Below are positions 8,785-20,129 of a stretch of DNA of 64,000 bases, one piece after another. Location: positions 3,285,001 to 3,349,000 of the forward strand of contig NC_082405.1 of NCBI RefSeq assembly GCF_004011695.2. Direction: 5' to 3'. How positions within the stretch are numbered: the stretch's first letter is position 1; each line of letters begins with the position of its first letter. The DNA is from Ascochyta rabiei (taxonomy: Eukaryota; Ascomycota; Dothideomycetes; Pleosporales; Didymellaceae). Below the pieces are notes generated by a model that saw only the letters and a program-made list of their open reading frames with translations, was not told the DNA's origin and searched no databases. A program made the translations under genes and the position numbers.

Positions 8785-10784
8785 ATCTTTCGCCGCCAAA
8801 ATCACGACTATATGCTAAGGTCACGCCTTAAGTAAAGCTCGTAGAAGATCTTTTGTTGATTCCTAGGAATAAGTACTTGTACAGGTGGAAGGGGGTAGAT
8901 AGTATTCGTTAGAGGCCATAGCTACAGAAATTGAAGATTGCTTCTTCACTCTTGCGCACAGTTGCATCAAGATTCTAATTGACTCGACCTTCAGTACGTA
9001 GCTTAGCGTTAGAAGTGTAACCGGTGTGACTAGGCAGTACTAAATTACAACAATGTCTATATATATTGTGGTGCTGCCCGCAAACGTGAAATTGCAATCA
9101 CTAATGGCTGTAAATAATCACGAATTGTGATCAGCTGGGAGTTTGATAAACTTTACTATTATTTGCAGAGCAAAGTTGTTATACCGGGAGTGCTTCTCTT
9201 TTTTCACGCGGGATAGCGATACCATGACAAAATCTCACTATGCAAAAGGAATTCGCAATGTGTCGCAAATGATATCAGGCTCTAGCTCAACCAACATGCC
9301 CCGTCATTAGCACACACAGTCTCGATAAACCTTTTTAATCTAATGATCACGGTGAGTTTTTGGGCTGGATCTTGGAAGTGAGATCTATGAGCTTCCATGC
9401 ACTTGTCAGAACAACACCTCGGATCTTCAGAGTAAATCCTAAGAGGACAGCAATTGAGCCTTTCCCCTGTCTAGGAGCTGGAATAAGCTGTAACTCTACA
9501 CAGGAATGTAGCCTTATGTTGTTCTGATTATAAAGTTCATATTCGCTTAACGCTTTTATTTCCAGACACGCAAGTCACAAAGATGGAGGTATTCCGCCTC
9601 TGGTATAAATTTAAAGAGAATGACCGAACCCGTATCCTTTGCTTAGAACAAGGGAAGCTCTAACGGTTGCCGCATAAAGTTAAGGATATGCTGGAAATGG
9701 TTGGAAGTAGCGTTGACAAAGAAGGAGTCGTCTTCTTGTATGTTGTGACAGTCGTTCTATCTGGCCAGGCAACTTTGAAATTACAGAGAGGTTTTTATTA
9801 TAGCCTTGTGCGTTATTTATATGCAGCCAGAGATTTTAAGAACAACAAAGTAGGAAGGCATCGCGGTTTCTGCTGAGAAGTGTGATGAATGTTGAGCAGT
9901 AAGCAACGCTCAGAGGCAGTTGTTATTGCAGTGATTTTTAATGTAAACGATTCTTTACACAACGCTAACGCTTTACACTTCAACGCAAACAGCTACTAAG
10001 GTTTTAATGTTTGTTTGAATTATTGATCCTAGTTGGGTTTAGAGCATGAGTGGGACTGGGTAAGGTGGGCTTACAAGAAGCGATGCTGCGAACGAACAAG
10101 GATTCTCTTGGGCTACTCTTTTCCTAGGAATGGGCTAAAAGGCGACAAATCAGCCTTACTGGGCCTTCTCGAATATGTGTGGGCTAGTTACAAGATTAAG
10201 TTCAGGCTGGTTATGGGTCACCTCTTTGCGCATCATTGCGAGGTCTTCATTCTTTACATGGATCAACGTGCAGTTCTAACTGTGGTTCAGATTCGTGCGG
10301 ATGGACAAGGATGCCGCTTGGGTCTATGAATTTGCAAACCGCCTGCAGAGTAAAACAGCAGTAAATAAAGTGCGTTCACAAGGAAAACGAGAATACGGTT
10401 ACTAGTAGAGCAGGCATTAGGGTTCGTGGTACTGGTCGTGTGGGCGACGCGTGGAAGGTCGTGTTTCAGTAATCTAACTGAGGTCACGGACAATTGGTGG
10501 AAATGTGATCAAAATTCTGTGTCGGACAAAAGTGTCATCGATCGTACAACCGGGGCCGAAATCGATTTTGACGCTAGCGACCAGCAGCACCGTCAATGGG
10601 AGAGTTGTCAATGTCGCCATGCAGCCATCTTACGCCGATAATGTTAAACTGTGCTAATGCCGACATTATTTACACAGGTGAACCTGTTGAAACTAGGCCT
10701 TACAGCCTTTAAAAGGCAATTCTTCTGACTGTTGCCTACCCAGATAATCACCGTGTCCGTGCGCGTAACAACCAGATTTGCGTA
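8785..10784. other. Island sequence between secreted-protein gene and pogo element; no certain gene
   Basis: Base composition is balanced compared with the flanking RIP-mutated repeats. Apart from the broken frame at 9583-9876, open stretches at 10033-10329 and 10426-10641 lack an ATG start and recognisable domains. No repeat or RNA gene was recognised. Confidence 0.4.
9583..9876 (+). pseudogene. Possible short gene remnant with one in-frame TAA
   Basis: From ATG at 9583 the frame reads MEVFRLWYKFKENDRTRILC, meets TAA at 9661 and then continues open to TGA at 9876 (98 codons including both stops). A single CAA to TAA change would explain the break. No domain was recognised and the length is short, so a chance frame remains likely. 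Confidence 0.22.
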
Positions 10785-10891
10785 ACGTAATCGGCCATTA
10801 AGTCAGCCAGGCAATTGAGCCGGCCACCTTTGCCAAGATCACACCTCATTCCACCTCTCATCTAATGTCTCAACAACCTGATCTTGGATTA

Positions 10892-12754
10892 ACGTACTCC
10901 ACGGGTGAGCGGATCAAACGGGTGAGCGGATCACTCTGCCAAGACCACACCAAATCTCTACCCTATTATAGCTTACATTAGCCCACTTTGGCCTTATATA
11001 CAGTAGTGCAGTACATAATATTATTTAGAAACATCTTCTACAGCCTTCTTATATGTACGCAAGTTATGTCTAACATTGTAGCACTTTGTACAGCGTCTTT
11101 AGGTTACTTCCCCTCCTTTAGCGCGCACTCGCTTCTTTGCCTTCTTACTATCACCACGCGCCCTAAACTTAGTTAGAGTAGTTAATTAAAGGCCTTCCTT
11201 AGCTGTTAGGACTCCCTCCTGCTATAATTACTTTCTTTTATGCAATTTACGTTGTATAGCAGCCTTATTTACTGCTTAAAGCCTAGTAATCTCCCTTTAA
11301 GCCAACACCAGCTTATGCGCTACTATAGCTGCGCCTTTAGCAAGCTTTTTAAAGGCCTTAACTATTAAAGTTGGTAAGCTGCTTGCATGCCTTTAAATCC
11401 TCTCTCAAACCAGCGTTAATTGCGACCCTAATTGCAGGGTAGTGCTTGGGGTTTGGGACTGCCAGGGCTCATCTTCTACAGTAGGTAGCGGTAGGGTACG
11501 TAGGCGGACATCAAGACCCATTATAACCCGTTCTGGGTTAAGGGGGACTATTCTAGCGCCTTAGAAGCCTTCTTAGATATTGCTAGAAGTAAATGTCTCC
11601 TTATAGGCGTCTATAAAGCATAGTAGAAACTTAGTTTTAGTAATATAAGTAATATAGTTGCGTATAAGATTCTTAGCTTAGCGCCTATATACCTTCTTTA
11701 GAGGGGCAAAACAACCTATATCTAGTGGTTGTAAGAGGTGAGATAAGTGTAGAGGCATACACAGTGTAACAATCTTTGCTTCCTTACAGTATTGTTAGAA
11801 GTTAAGGGAGTTGTAGCTCTTGTGGCTGTTAATAAGGAGCAGCTGGTGCACTCCTTAGGTGCGCGTCTTTGTATAGGCATTAAAGTGCTTTAACCAGTCT
11901 AGACTAAGCTTGTTGGTAGTCCATCCGTTCTCAGAGACTCTAATAACCCAGTTATAGGGCAGATTGTCCTCTTTGTACCAGGCAGAGAGGTGGTTACAGC
12001 CTTTAAAGATAATAAAGGGTAGAATAGCCTACCCTGTGCCATTAATGCCCTATATGACCGTTATCCACTCTTAATTGCCCTGCTGCACTGCCTTTAGCCG
12101 TCCTTAACGCTCTAAGCCTGTAATAACTGCTCCTGTTAATATCTGGCCTATTATAAAGCCTGTCTTATTAAAGTTGTACGTGTTATTGTCCTAGATGCCA
12201 TACTTAGCTTTGACATTTGCTACAAGCCTAAACCAGCCCCTAATAATCTCTAGATCCTTACAGAGGGCTCTCTTGTAGTCGTACTTGCGATTAAACCTTA
12301 CTTTAAGGTTAGGGCAGCGCTTAATAAACGTGTTAGGCTAGTTTATGCTAACATGGCCTATATTGCGCTTAGCACGCAAAGAATTAGCTATATTAGCTAC
12401 AGCAGCCAGCTAAGGGGCAAATCCTTGTGCATCTAGCTTAAGGATGTACTTAGCAATCACGTCCTCCTTAGTCTGGTCTATAATCTGTTGAACTGGCGTA
12501 CAATTAGCTTGTGCAGGTTGTCCTGTGTATTAAGCGTGTAGTGTGCTGTAAGGCGCGTTATATATAGCTGCAGCGCGTTACAGAGTAAGCGTTGCGTCTT
12601 ATTTAATTGCCTAGAGCGCAAGCTGTATTGCAGCTTCTCTTAAGGGCGTAGATTGATGTTGTTGTTGAGGCATTGCGTGGTAAGGTGGAGGTTTGGTGTG
12701 GTCTTGGCAGAGTGATCCGCTTACCCGTTTGATCCGCTCACCTGTAGAGTACGT
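10892..12754 (-). mobile_element. pogo/Fot1-like DNA transposon, copy 2 (1863 bp), nested
   Basis: Same length, inverted repeats and gene order as copy 1 (3558-5420). TA duplicates lie at 10890-10891 and 12755-12756. It entered the host pogo element within codon 9 of the host transposase. Differences from copy 1 are scattered transitions, consistent with independent RIP of the two copies. Confidence 0.93.
11021..12673 (-). pseudogene. pogo-family DDE transposase (copy 2), RIP-inactivated
   Basis: The frame from ATG at 12673 to the stop at 11021 has the same 551-codon layout as copy 1. It contains the same YNFNKTGF and INSHK replacements and the same CX2CX4HX4C C-terminal knuckle. Stop positions overlap only partly with copy 1. 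Open frames on the opposite strand here (for example 10988-11176) are shadows. Confidence 0.88.
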
Positions 12755-14837
12755 TACTTCCTCGTGAGGATAGGATAATCCTTGCTATTCAAGCTATGAA
12801 ATCCGACGCGTCAATAAGCTAACAGCGCGCTGCTGCTATCTATAACGTTCCTCGATCAACCCTCCAAGACTGACGCGCCAAAACCACCTTACAACGCGAT
12901 TCCCACTACAGCAGATTAAGGCTTACTAAGCCTAAAGAGGAGGTAGTTATACAATACATAAGGAAGCTTAACACACAAGGCTTTGCCCCTACGCTAAGCT
13001 ACGTACGTAGAATAGCTAATTAACTGCTAGCTGCCTATAGTAGTAGTAAGGTTAGAGAAAAATAGGCCAGGCACCTTGTAAACCGGAAGCCTGAGATCAA
13101 GTCTTAGGTAACTAGACAGCGCGATCACTAGAGAGTCTTGTGCAGTAATCCAGCTATTATTAGCCCCTGGTTTAACCTTGTGCGCAACGTCAAAGCCAAA
13201 TATGGCATCTAGGACTAAGATACCTACAACTTTGACAAGACTGGCTTCCAGATGGGTGTTGGAGGGTCTGTCAAGGTGGTGACAGCGTCTGAGAGGCGTC
13301 TTAAGCCACTTAGAGTCCAGCCTGGCGACCGTAAGTGGGCGACGTTAATTGCCGCGATCAACGCTATAGGGTAGGTTATCCCACCCTTCTTTATCTTTAA
13401 AGCAAAGAACTATAACCAGGCCTAGTATTACAACCTAAAGGATTGGCGTATTAGTGTCAGCAAGAATAGCTAGACAACAAATAAACTAGGCCTAGAGTGG
13501 CTGAAGCACTTTATCCAGCATACAACAGCCCGGACAGTAGGTAGCTACTAGCTGCTGATTATTAATGGCCATAAGAGCTACAAGTTGCTTGCCTTCCAGG
13601 ATCTGTGTAAGAAGAACAAAATTATTACTCTCTGTATGCCTCCTTACACCTCCTATATCCTACAGCCACTTAATGTAGGCTGTTTTACCCTATTAAAACG
13701 AGCATATAAGACAGAAATTAATGTCTTAGTAAACAGCCACGTTACTTATATTAACAAGAAAGTATTCTTAGCTGCCTTTAATCAGGTGTTTAATAAGGCG
13801 TTTTCATCTAATAATATCCAATCAAGCTTCCAAGCAACAGGCTTGGTTCTAGACAACCTAGAGGTGGTGCTATTAAAGCTTGAAGTGAAGCCTTGTACGC
13901 CAACACCACCTTTACCAGGGCCTACTACCTAGCAACCTAGAACACCAAGCAACGCTGCTGAAATATTAGCTTAATTAACGCTGATATCTAACCGGATTAG
14001 GCAGCACTACAGTTTATCTCCAGCTTTAATTATTAAGATGGTGCAGCAGTTTAAAAAGGGAGCTAATATAATAGTGTATTCCTAGGTGCTTATAGCGGCT
14101 AAGATGGTTAAGCTTTAAGTAGTAAATAAAGCTGCTTCTAAGCGTAAAGTACGTAAAAGGAAGCGGATCTAGTATAGAGGAACCCTATCACAGCAAGAGG
14201 CAGAGGAAATAATAGCTGCACAAGAGGTGGTGGTGCAGGCAGAGGTAGAGAGGCGTAAGGAGAGGGTGCGAACAGGTAGTAGTAGAGAGGGTTCTCGACG
14301 CTGTGGGATGTGTGGTTAGGCTGGGCACAATAAGCGCACATGTAAGCAAGATACTGTAGACAGAGTAGATTAATTTAACGTACTGTAAGCTACAGCACAA
14401 CGTTGTGGTGTTAAGTTATCTGCGTGTTAAGGTAGGTGGCTGCATAAGGTGGCCGGCTTAATTGCCTAGCCGACTTAATAGCTGATTACGTTAACAACTA
14501 AATTGTTATAAACATTCTATATTTTAACATTTTGTATCTTAACAACTACAGCAGCTATTAATAAAGCACTTCTAGTAATTAATATACTAAAACTAGGTAA
14601 AAAGCTAATATATTAGAATTCTACTACTAGATTTAGCGTTAATTATATATAACTATCCTGGAGACATAAGCACACAGATAAAGATTAGAAGACTTAGAAT
14701 ATTAATTAATAACAGCTTAACTTATAATAAAAGATAGAGCTTATTAAGTATATAGAAGAGCTTACTAGGCGTTACTTACTACCTATAACAACGTAGAAAG
14801 ATAAAAGTCTCTAATAGGCGTAGGTATCTGCAACGAG

Positions 14838-15035
14838 GTGTATAGGAGCACTAGGATAGTTTACATAGAGAATTGTTCTATTCCTATAGGTCTTGTATAA
14901 AAGAATGCTTAAAAACTAACTATCTAGACCTATTGTATCTTGTGCCTTTATACCTATTAGTACTAGTAGGAATTATAGTGCTAACTAGAATATAGGGTAG
15001 AAACAGTATATAATAGTACTAAGTAAGAGATAAAT
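14838..15035 (-). repeat. Third copy of the dispersed repeat
   Basis: It shares TCCTATAGGTCTTGTA and the stretch around TGCCTTTATACCTATTAGTAC with 3331-3507, in the same orientation. The interval 14494-14837 before it is AT-rich and holds nothing recognised. Confidence 0.55.
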
Positions 15036-15075
15036 TAAATATAGGTCTAGTTAGAAACCTTTAGAGGGACTAGTG

Positions 15076-15384
15076 TGTTACACTATCCCTCTTCTATATA
15101 GGCAGATTGTTCTTGTTAGATTAGATGGTAATAGTAATAAGTTGATGATTATGTATTAATGGTCTGTTGTGGTTCTATGTAAGGGTGGCTTTTGTCTAAT
15201 CTAGGTTCCGGTAGGGGCCCCTACACGGTTTCTTAGCAGGTATATCGCCTAACCTATTTCTCTAGTACCTTTTATTTAACACACCCCCTTAGCTTGAAAT
15301 TCTATTGCAAGCTGTGTAAACTAGTTAATTAACTCTTTAACAAAAGGTCCTCTAGTTGCTCTTACATCTTCTTAAGCAAGATAT
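15076..15384 (-). mobile_element. Remnant of a copia element: 3' LTR (15076-15281) plus polypurine tract
   Basis: The 206-bp LTR runs TGTTACAC...TTTAACA (15076-15281). It is followed by ACACCCCCTTAGCTTGAA, the complement of a polypurine tract AAGCTAAGGGGGTGT, nearly identical to the tract beside the 3' LTR of the complete copia element at 20121-20140. So the element was on the minus strand, and only about 100 bp of its interior remain before a different element begins at 15385. Confidence 0.65.
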
Positions 15385-17300
15385 TGTTACGATTCTGTGC
15401 TAGGGCACGGCACAAACATAAGTACCAGCCAACTAAGACCCCTTACTCCGCTATAAAGAAAAGAACTATAGAGAAGAACAGAACAGAAAGGGTTGTTATA
15501 TAACTACTTTTTAATAAGCATAACATATATAACTACTTATTAATAAGTATAGTATAATATACTTACCTATAAGCACCCTTATACATTTTATTAGACTAAC
15601 TCTAGTTACTTATTAATAAGTATTATATCTCTTTAGTATATAGTTAGTAGAAACACAACCCTTATAGTTTGTGTTTAACCTTATTAATTAAGTTTATCTT
15701 TAGAATCTTAACCTACTTATAAACTAGACAGTCTACTCTATGCTATTTATTACACCCTATCTTTATAAGCTTTACTTAGTTAATAACCCTAACTAATCTA
15801 CTAGTACTTATCTCGAAGGACTAATAGAATTAGTACTTACAGTCTTTAACTAAAGTACAACTTTAACATTTTAAACACCCCTAAGATAAGTACTATTAGA
15901 TCCTGTGCTACCCCTAGTAACTCTACGTCTAGTAATATTAATATAGATACAACTGTTACTACTAGCGCTTTAAATATTAATAAGCCTAACCTTTACTATA
16001 GAGATTATAGTAAGCTTAATAACTAGCTTATACAGTAGAACCTCTTCTTTACATTCTAAGGTAAGAAGGTTCCTAAGGCTAAATAAGTAGTCCTTGCAGC
16101 TAGCTACATACGTAGCAAAGTATTTACCTAGATTAAGCCCTTTATACAGCAGTACTTAACTAGTAAGGCCTTAGACAATATAGATAAATAGATAAAAGAC
16201 TTTAACCTATTTAAAGAAAAGATGAAGCTAATCTTTAGAGTCTCTAATAAACTACATATTACTTAATGTAATATTTAGAAGATTAGACAGGACAAGTTAG
16301 CTACTAACTACGCTGCAGAGTTTTAGCAGCTTGCTACTAACACTAACTAGAACAACACTGCCCTAATTACTATATTTTAATAAGAATTAAAGGCTAAGGT
16401 TAAGGAAGAACTTATACCCACTAGCGTAAGTATAGAAATCCTTAATAAGCTTATTAATACTGCTATTAATATTAACATATAATCCTATAAACTTAAGTAA
16501 GAACTTTAAGATAATCCTAGAGCACGTACTACTGTTATTGCTACTAACAGGCTGCTACTAAGAAACTAGTAGCACAACAACTTAAACTAAGGACAATAAG
16601 GAGGCTGTAATTAGCTAAATACCAGTTGTTGTATCTACAGCAACACCTAGAGTAGATACTACAGACCTAAAGCAATAGACCTCTTAAACCTTAATAAGGG
16701 ACTACTAAAGCAATAGAATAAGAAGCCTAAGGGGGGTAACTAACACAGAGGCAGCAGGGACTACTATAACTGTAGCAAACTAGGCTGCTTTGCTAGGGAC
16801 TGCTAGATAAATAAGGTCTACTATTAGTTAAATATACTTACCTGTAATTATAATAATACAGATGCTAGTAAATAGGAAATTCTTACTAATAATAGAGGAC
16901 AACTGCTAAAAGACCTAAAGTCTAGTCTAGAGGACAATAATAACTGTATTGTACCTCTAATTCGTGTAGCAACACCCTACTAGGACGCCTAGACAGGTAA
17001 GGAAACAGATTACTACTCTAACAATAACTAGCAAAAGAAGGACAACCTACTAGACACGTTAGGACAAGATCTTAACTAGATTAGCGCCCTACTAATACGC
17101 AAACAAGAACGTATAGCTTAACAACGCCAGAAGCGTAACAATAAAGAAGCCTACTACTAAATGTGTTAAGAACTTGTTAGTCCTGTAGAAGGACCTAAAA
17201 TTGTAGAAATAACACTAAAACTCTAACAGCTTGTTTACTAGTTTAGAAAAGAAATTAATAATAGTAAACAGTTTGTTATGGACTAGCCTTAGGGTGGGAT
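15385..17300 (+). mobile_element. LTR-retrotransposon fragment with decayed gag
   Basis: It starts TGTTACGATTCTGTGC, a plausible LTR start. From about 15890 a plus-strand frame reads PNLYYRDYSKLNN, then VVLAASYIRSKVFT.IKPFIQ and KIRQDKLATNYAAEF, typical of gypsy gag. A knuckle at 16761-16803 reads NCSKLGCFARDC with altered Cys/His. There are numerous TAG/TAA codons. No pol follows; different sequence begins near 17300. Confidence 0.68.
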
Positions 17301-19400
17301 ATAATAAGGGTTGATATAGCATTATATCTCTTAAGGAGGTAATACGTTGCGTGTCCTTCTAATATGTCTGTAGGGCACGTAACCGCCCTGTCTTGCTTAA
17401 GGCTTAGACAAGGTCTAAGCCTATAACATACCTCCTTTCCCTATCTCTCCCTAGCTAAATGTATTTTGCTAGGTCCTTTCTGCGTTCTGCGTAGATTAGA
17501 GGGGCGCTAGTAGTAGGTAAACCCTAGAGCTAGTTGTAGTTGCGTAAGGGTCTGCCTCTTAGTAGGTTAGCTGCTAGTCTAGTCTGTAGTTTACCTAGAG
17601 TAGTCCCTACACGCACCTAGGTTGTTTTTGTTTTTCCTAGCGTACCTTCCCTTATTAGACGCTGTACTACTCTATGCTCTTACCTAACCTACCTGTGTTA
17701 TACCTGCCTATCTTTTTATACCTACCTGTCTAGTTTAAACACTATATCTGTTGTTGCGCCTAGTTCTAGTTACTAGGCTACTAGTTATAGGGCTGGTAGT
17801 CCCCCTAGCAGAGGTAGCTGTAGCCTGCCTTATCCCCTTCTGTCTACTTATAACATCCCTCTAGTATTTAATTACAGTTGTCTAGGTTTTTAATTACAGA
17901 ATCTAACTATATCTATAGAGAGCCTGCTGTTACTAAATTAGTAACTATAAGGTTTAAGGGTAACTCTAAGGATAAGAACTTAGTCCCTGTCCCTGCCCGC
18001 GCTGTCCTATACTGCCTCTGCTACTAGCTTACTATCCTTACTAGCTAGCCTAGTAAGTGTCTTATGTCTGTTATAGGCCTGCTACTAGCTAATTCTGTCT
18101 ACAGCTAACTGCCTCCCTAGTGCTAGTAAGACCTGCTGCACTTGTGCTAAGCGCTGTTACGTTTGTTATTAGGATAATAGTCTTTTTACTACTAATATAG
18201 AGCTCTGCTGTACCTAGCGTAATTTTAAGGGGTATATCTAGGTATGTGGCTTTATCCTAGGTATATATCTATAGCTAATTATTATTAAGGCATCTATATA
18301 GGGTAGCAACGCCCACGTTAATATAGCTAGAACCTAGGGTGTTAATAGTAACAAGGCTAACTAGGGCAGGTAGCCTATCTTTGTCTGTAAGTGTCCTGCC
18401 TGTTACTATAAGGGGTGTTTTGCTAATCTACTATATACTATTTAGGTACCTACTATAAGCTCTGCTAAGCCTATAAGTCTACCCTTAACTTAGCCTACGC
18501 TAACCCCTTACTAGCTAAGCATCTAACCTCCTCTTATGTTACCTGTTTCCCCCCTAAGTCTAGTGCGCAGATTACGCTGCCTACTACGCCCTTATCTAGC
18601 TGTTACAGTAGTAACTAGTTTAATGCCTACTTCTAGCAGTTTATATCTGCTACAGGGATAGCTATTAAGACGTAGACTAAGCGCATAAACTAGTTTAAGG
18701 AGGTCTAGACCTATACTACTATAAGTCTTCTACCTATATTAAGAGCGTAGCTAACCTGCCCTAAAGGAGGCTATTAACTAGGTTAAGCGCCTACTTACTA
18801 CGCCCTAGCGCTGTCTAAAGTACCTATTATTGTCCTGCCTGCCCTGCTGCCTGCGCTCTGCCTCCCCTACTAAGCACTGTCCTTCCCCTTACTAGATCTG
18901 CTTACCCCCCTACTGCGTCTGCTCGCCCCCCTACTGCGTCTACTTGCCCCTCTGCTGCTGCTGCTTACCCTCTCTAGTGGAGCTGCGCACTCTACGTTGC
19001 AGCACTACAGTGCCTACCCCTTACTTCTTAGCCTAGTTATAACAGGCCTGTAGCATTACTATTAGTAATAAGGAAGAGGATAAAGAAGAGGATAACTATA
19101 AGCAGGACTGCCGCCGCTGTATAGCGCGCAACTAGGCCCTAGATATAGCTGCTACTGCCTGCTGTTCCCTGTCCCCTAATAAGACTAGTTTTTAAAATCT
19201 AAGTTTCTGCGTTAGTAGCTAGTAGGGTGTAAGAGGTAGTGTTGTGCTGTTGCTGTAGGGATCCTAAGCTCTCCTATGCTAGGTATAAGGCCCAGTGTAG
19301 TATCTCCTAATAGGACCCCTTAAGGGTTATTCTAAAATAACAAAAGTTCTTTCTATCTTTACCTATTCCTTATATTCTATGTATGCTACTATAAAAGTCT
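17301..19400 (+). other. RIP-decayed plus-strand frame of unknown identity with Cys-rich stretch
   Basis: A long plus-strand frame broken by TAG/TAA covers about 17700-19200. It holds a Cys-rich part (SASKTCCTCAKRCYVC, then VCKCPACYYKGCF, about 18120-18420) and a Pro/Ser/Ala-rich part near 18890-18980. The Cys spacing recalls zinc-binding domains in fungal transposon-associated proteins, but no family can be named. A perfect 9-bp hairpin (GGCTTAGAC AAG GTCTAAGCC) lies at 17401-17421. Boundaries are unclear. Confidence 0.4.
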
Positions 19401-19960
19401 TCTAGGCTGTTGTATCTTATAATGTGTCTAGAGGCTTCTACGTTAGCTTTATGTACCCTTTCTATTTAACTAGAACCTATGTCTTATTCTGTCTGCAGGC
19501 CCTCTTCTTTTTTAGGATTACCTCCACCTCCTATTTAGCTAGGGTTAGATTTTCCTCCTCTAGGATAACTAGTAGACCTAGTCTACTTTCCTGTAGGCGC
19601 TGTGTTAGTAGTAGGTTAGAGGCTGTACGTTCTAGCAGGTCTATGTGCACTATCTTGTAGAGGTTGCCTAGCAGATCTAGAGTAACTGTTAGAGGGGTAG
19701 AGACTGCAACTACTGTGTACTAGGCTTGTAGCTAGTTAAGCTTCTAACTTAGCCTGTTAGTTTTTATGTTGTAGAGGGAAAACTACACTCTATCTCTTAC
19801 GTAGTACTGCTCTGCAGGCCTATAGCTACAGTCTGTTGCGTTCTAGGTGTGTTGTTATACCTATGCTATAGCTGCCTAGGTAAGCTCTGTACCCTGCTAG
19901 AGGTAGTCTAGGAAATAGACTGCCTGTCCCTATAGTGTGTTCTAGCTAATAGTTAGAAGC

Positions 19961-20122
19961 TGTTAGATAATATGCTTAATGTACAAAGGTAATAATAAAG
20001 GTAATTAATTAATAATTATCTGTCTTAATGGCTTATTTTATGTGTGTGTGCCGCTAGCCCCTAAGTTAACCGAGGTTAACCCTAAACCCCTAACTTAGCT
20101 CAGCAAGGTTAGTTATCTAACA
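19961..20122 (-). repeat. 3' LTR of the copia element
   Basis: 162 bp, TGTTAGATAATATGC to GTTATCTAACA. It differs from the 5' LTR at only a few positions, all transitions by eye. Recent insertion followed by RIP would give this pattern. Confidence 0.93.
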
Positions 20123-20129
20123 CACCCCC

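Larger units (their letters stand above)
10865..14373 (+). pseudogene. pogo-family DDE transposase split by a nested transposon and RIP stops
   Basis: The first nine codons (MSQQPDLGL, 10865-10891) lie left of the insert; the frame resumes exactly after it at 12757 (PREDRIILAIQAM). Leaving out the insert and one TA gives 548 codons including the stop. The N-terminal segment has helix-turn-helix features (ASIS.QRAAAIYNVPRSTLQ). The core contains YNFDKTGFQMG (family FDETGF; Asp kept), LLIINGHKSY (family LDGHKSH; Asp to Asn) and ILQPLNVGCF (family QPLDVG; Asp to Asn). The C-terminus has CGMCG.AGHNKRTC, a CX2CX4HX4C knuckle with one TAG inside. It is inactivated by insertion, nonsense and active-site changes. 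Confidence 0.9.
10785..14491 (+). mobile_element. pogo-family transposon (host of a nested copy)
   Basis: Terminal inverted repeats of about 48 bp begin ACGTAATCGGCCATTAAGTC at the left and end with the complementary AGCTGATTACGT at the right. TA duplications flank them at 10783-10784 and 14492-14493. Without the nested insert the element is about 1.84 kb, like its relative. It encodes a transposase of a different subfamily from the 1863-bp elements, and its inverted repeats lack the doubled GAGCGGATCA motif. Confidence 0.92.

Noticed and set aside
10033..10641. Two open frames (10033-10329, 10426-10641)
   Set aside because: Neither starts with ATG, no domain or neighbour supports them, and they look like chance openings in balanced-composition DNA.
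17401..17421. 9-bp hairpin as a transcription terminator
   Set aside because: Intrinsic terminators are not used for fungal protein genes, and no T-run or gene end is adjacent.
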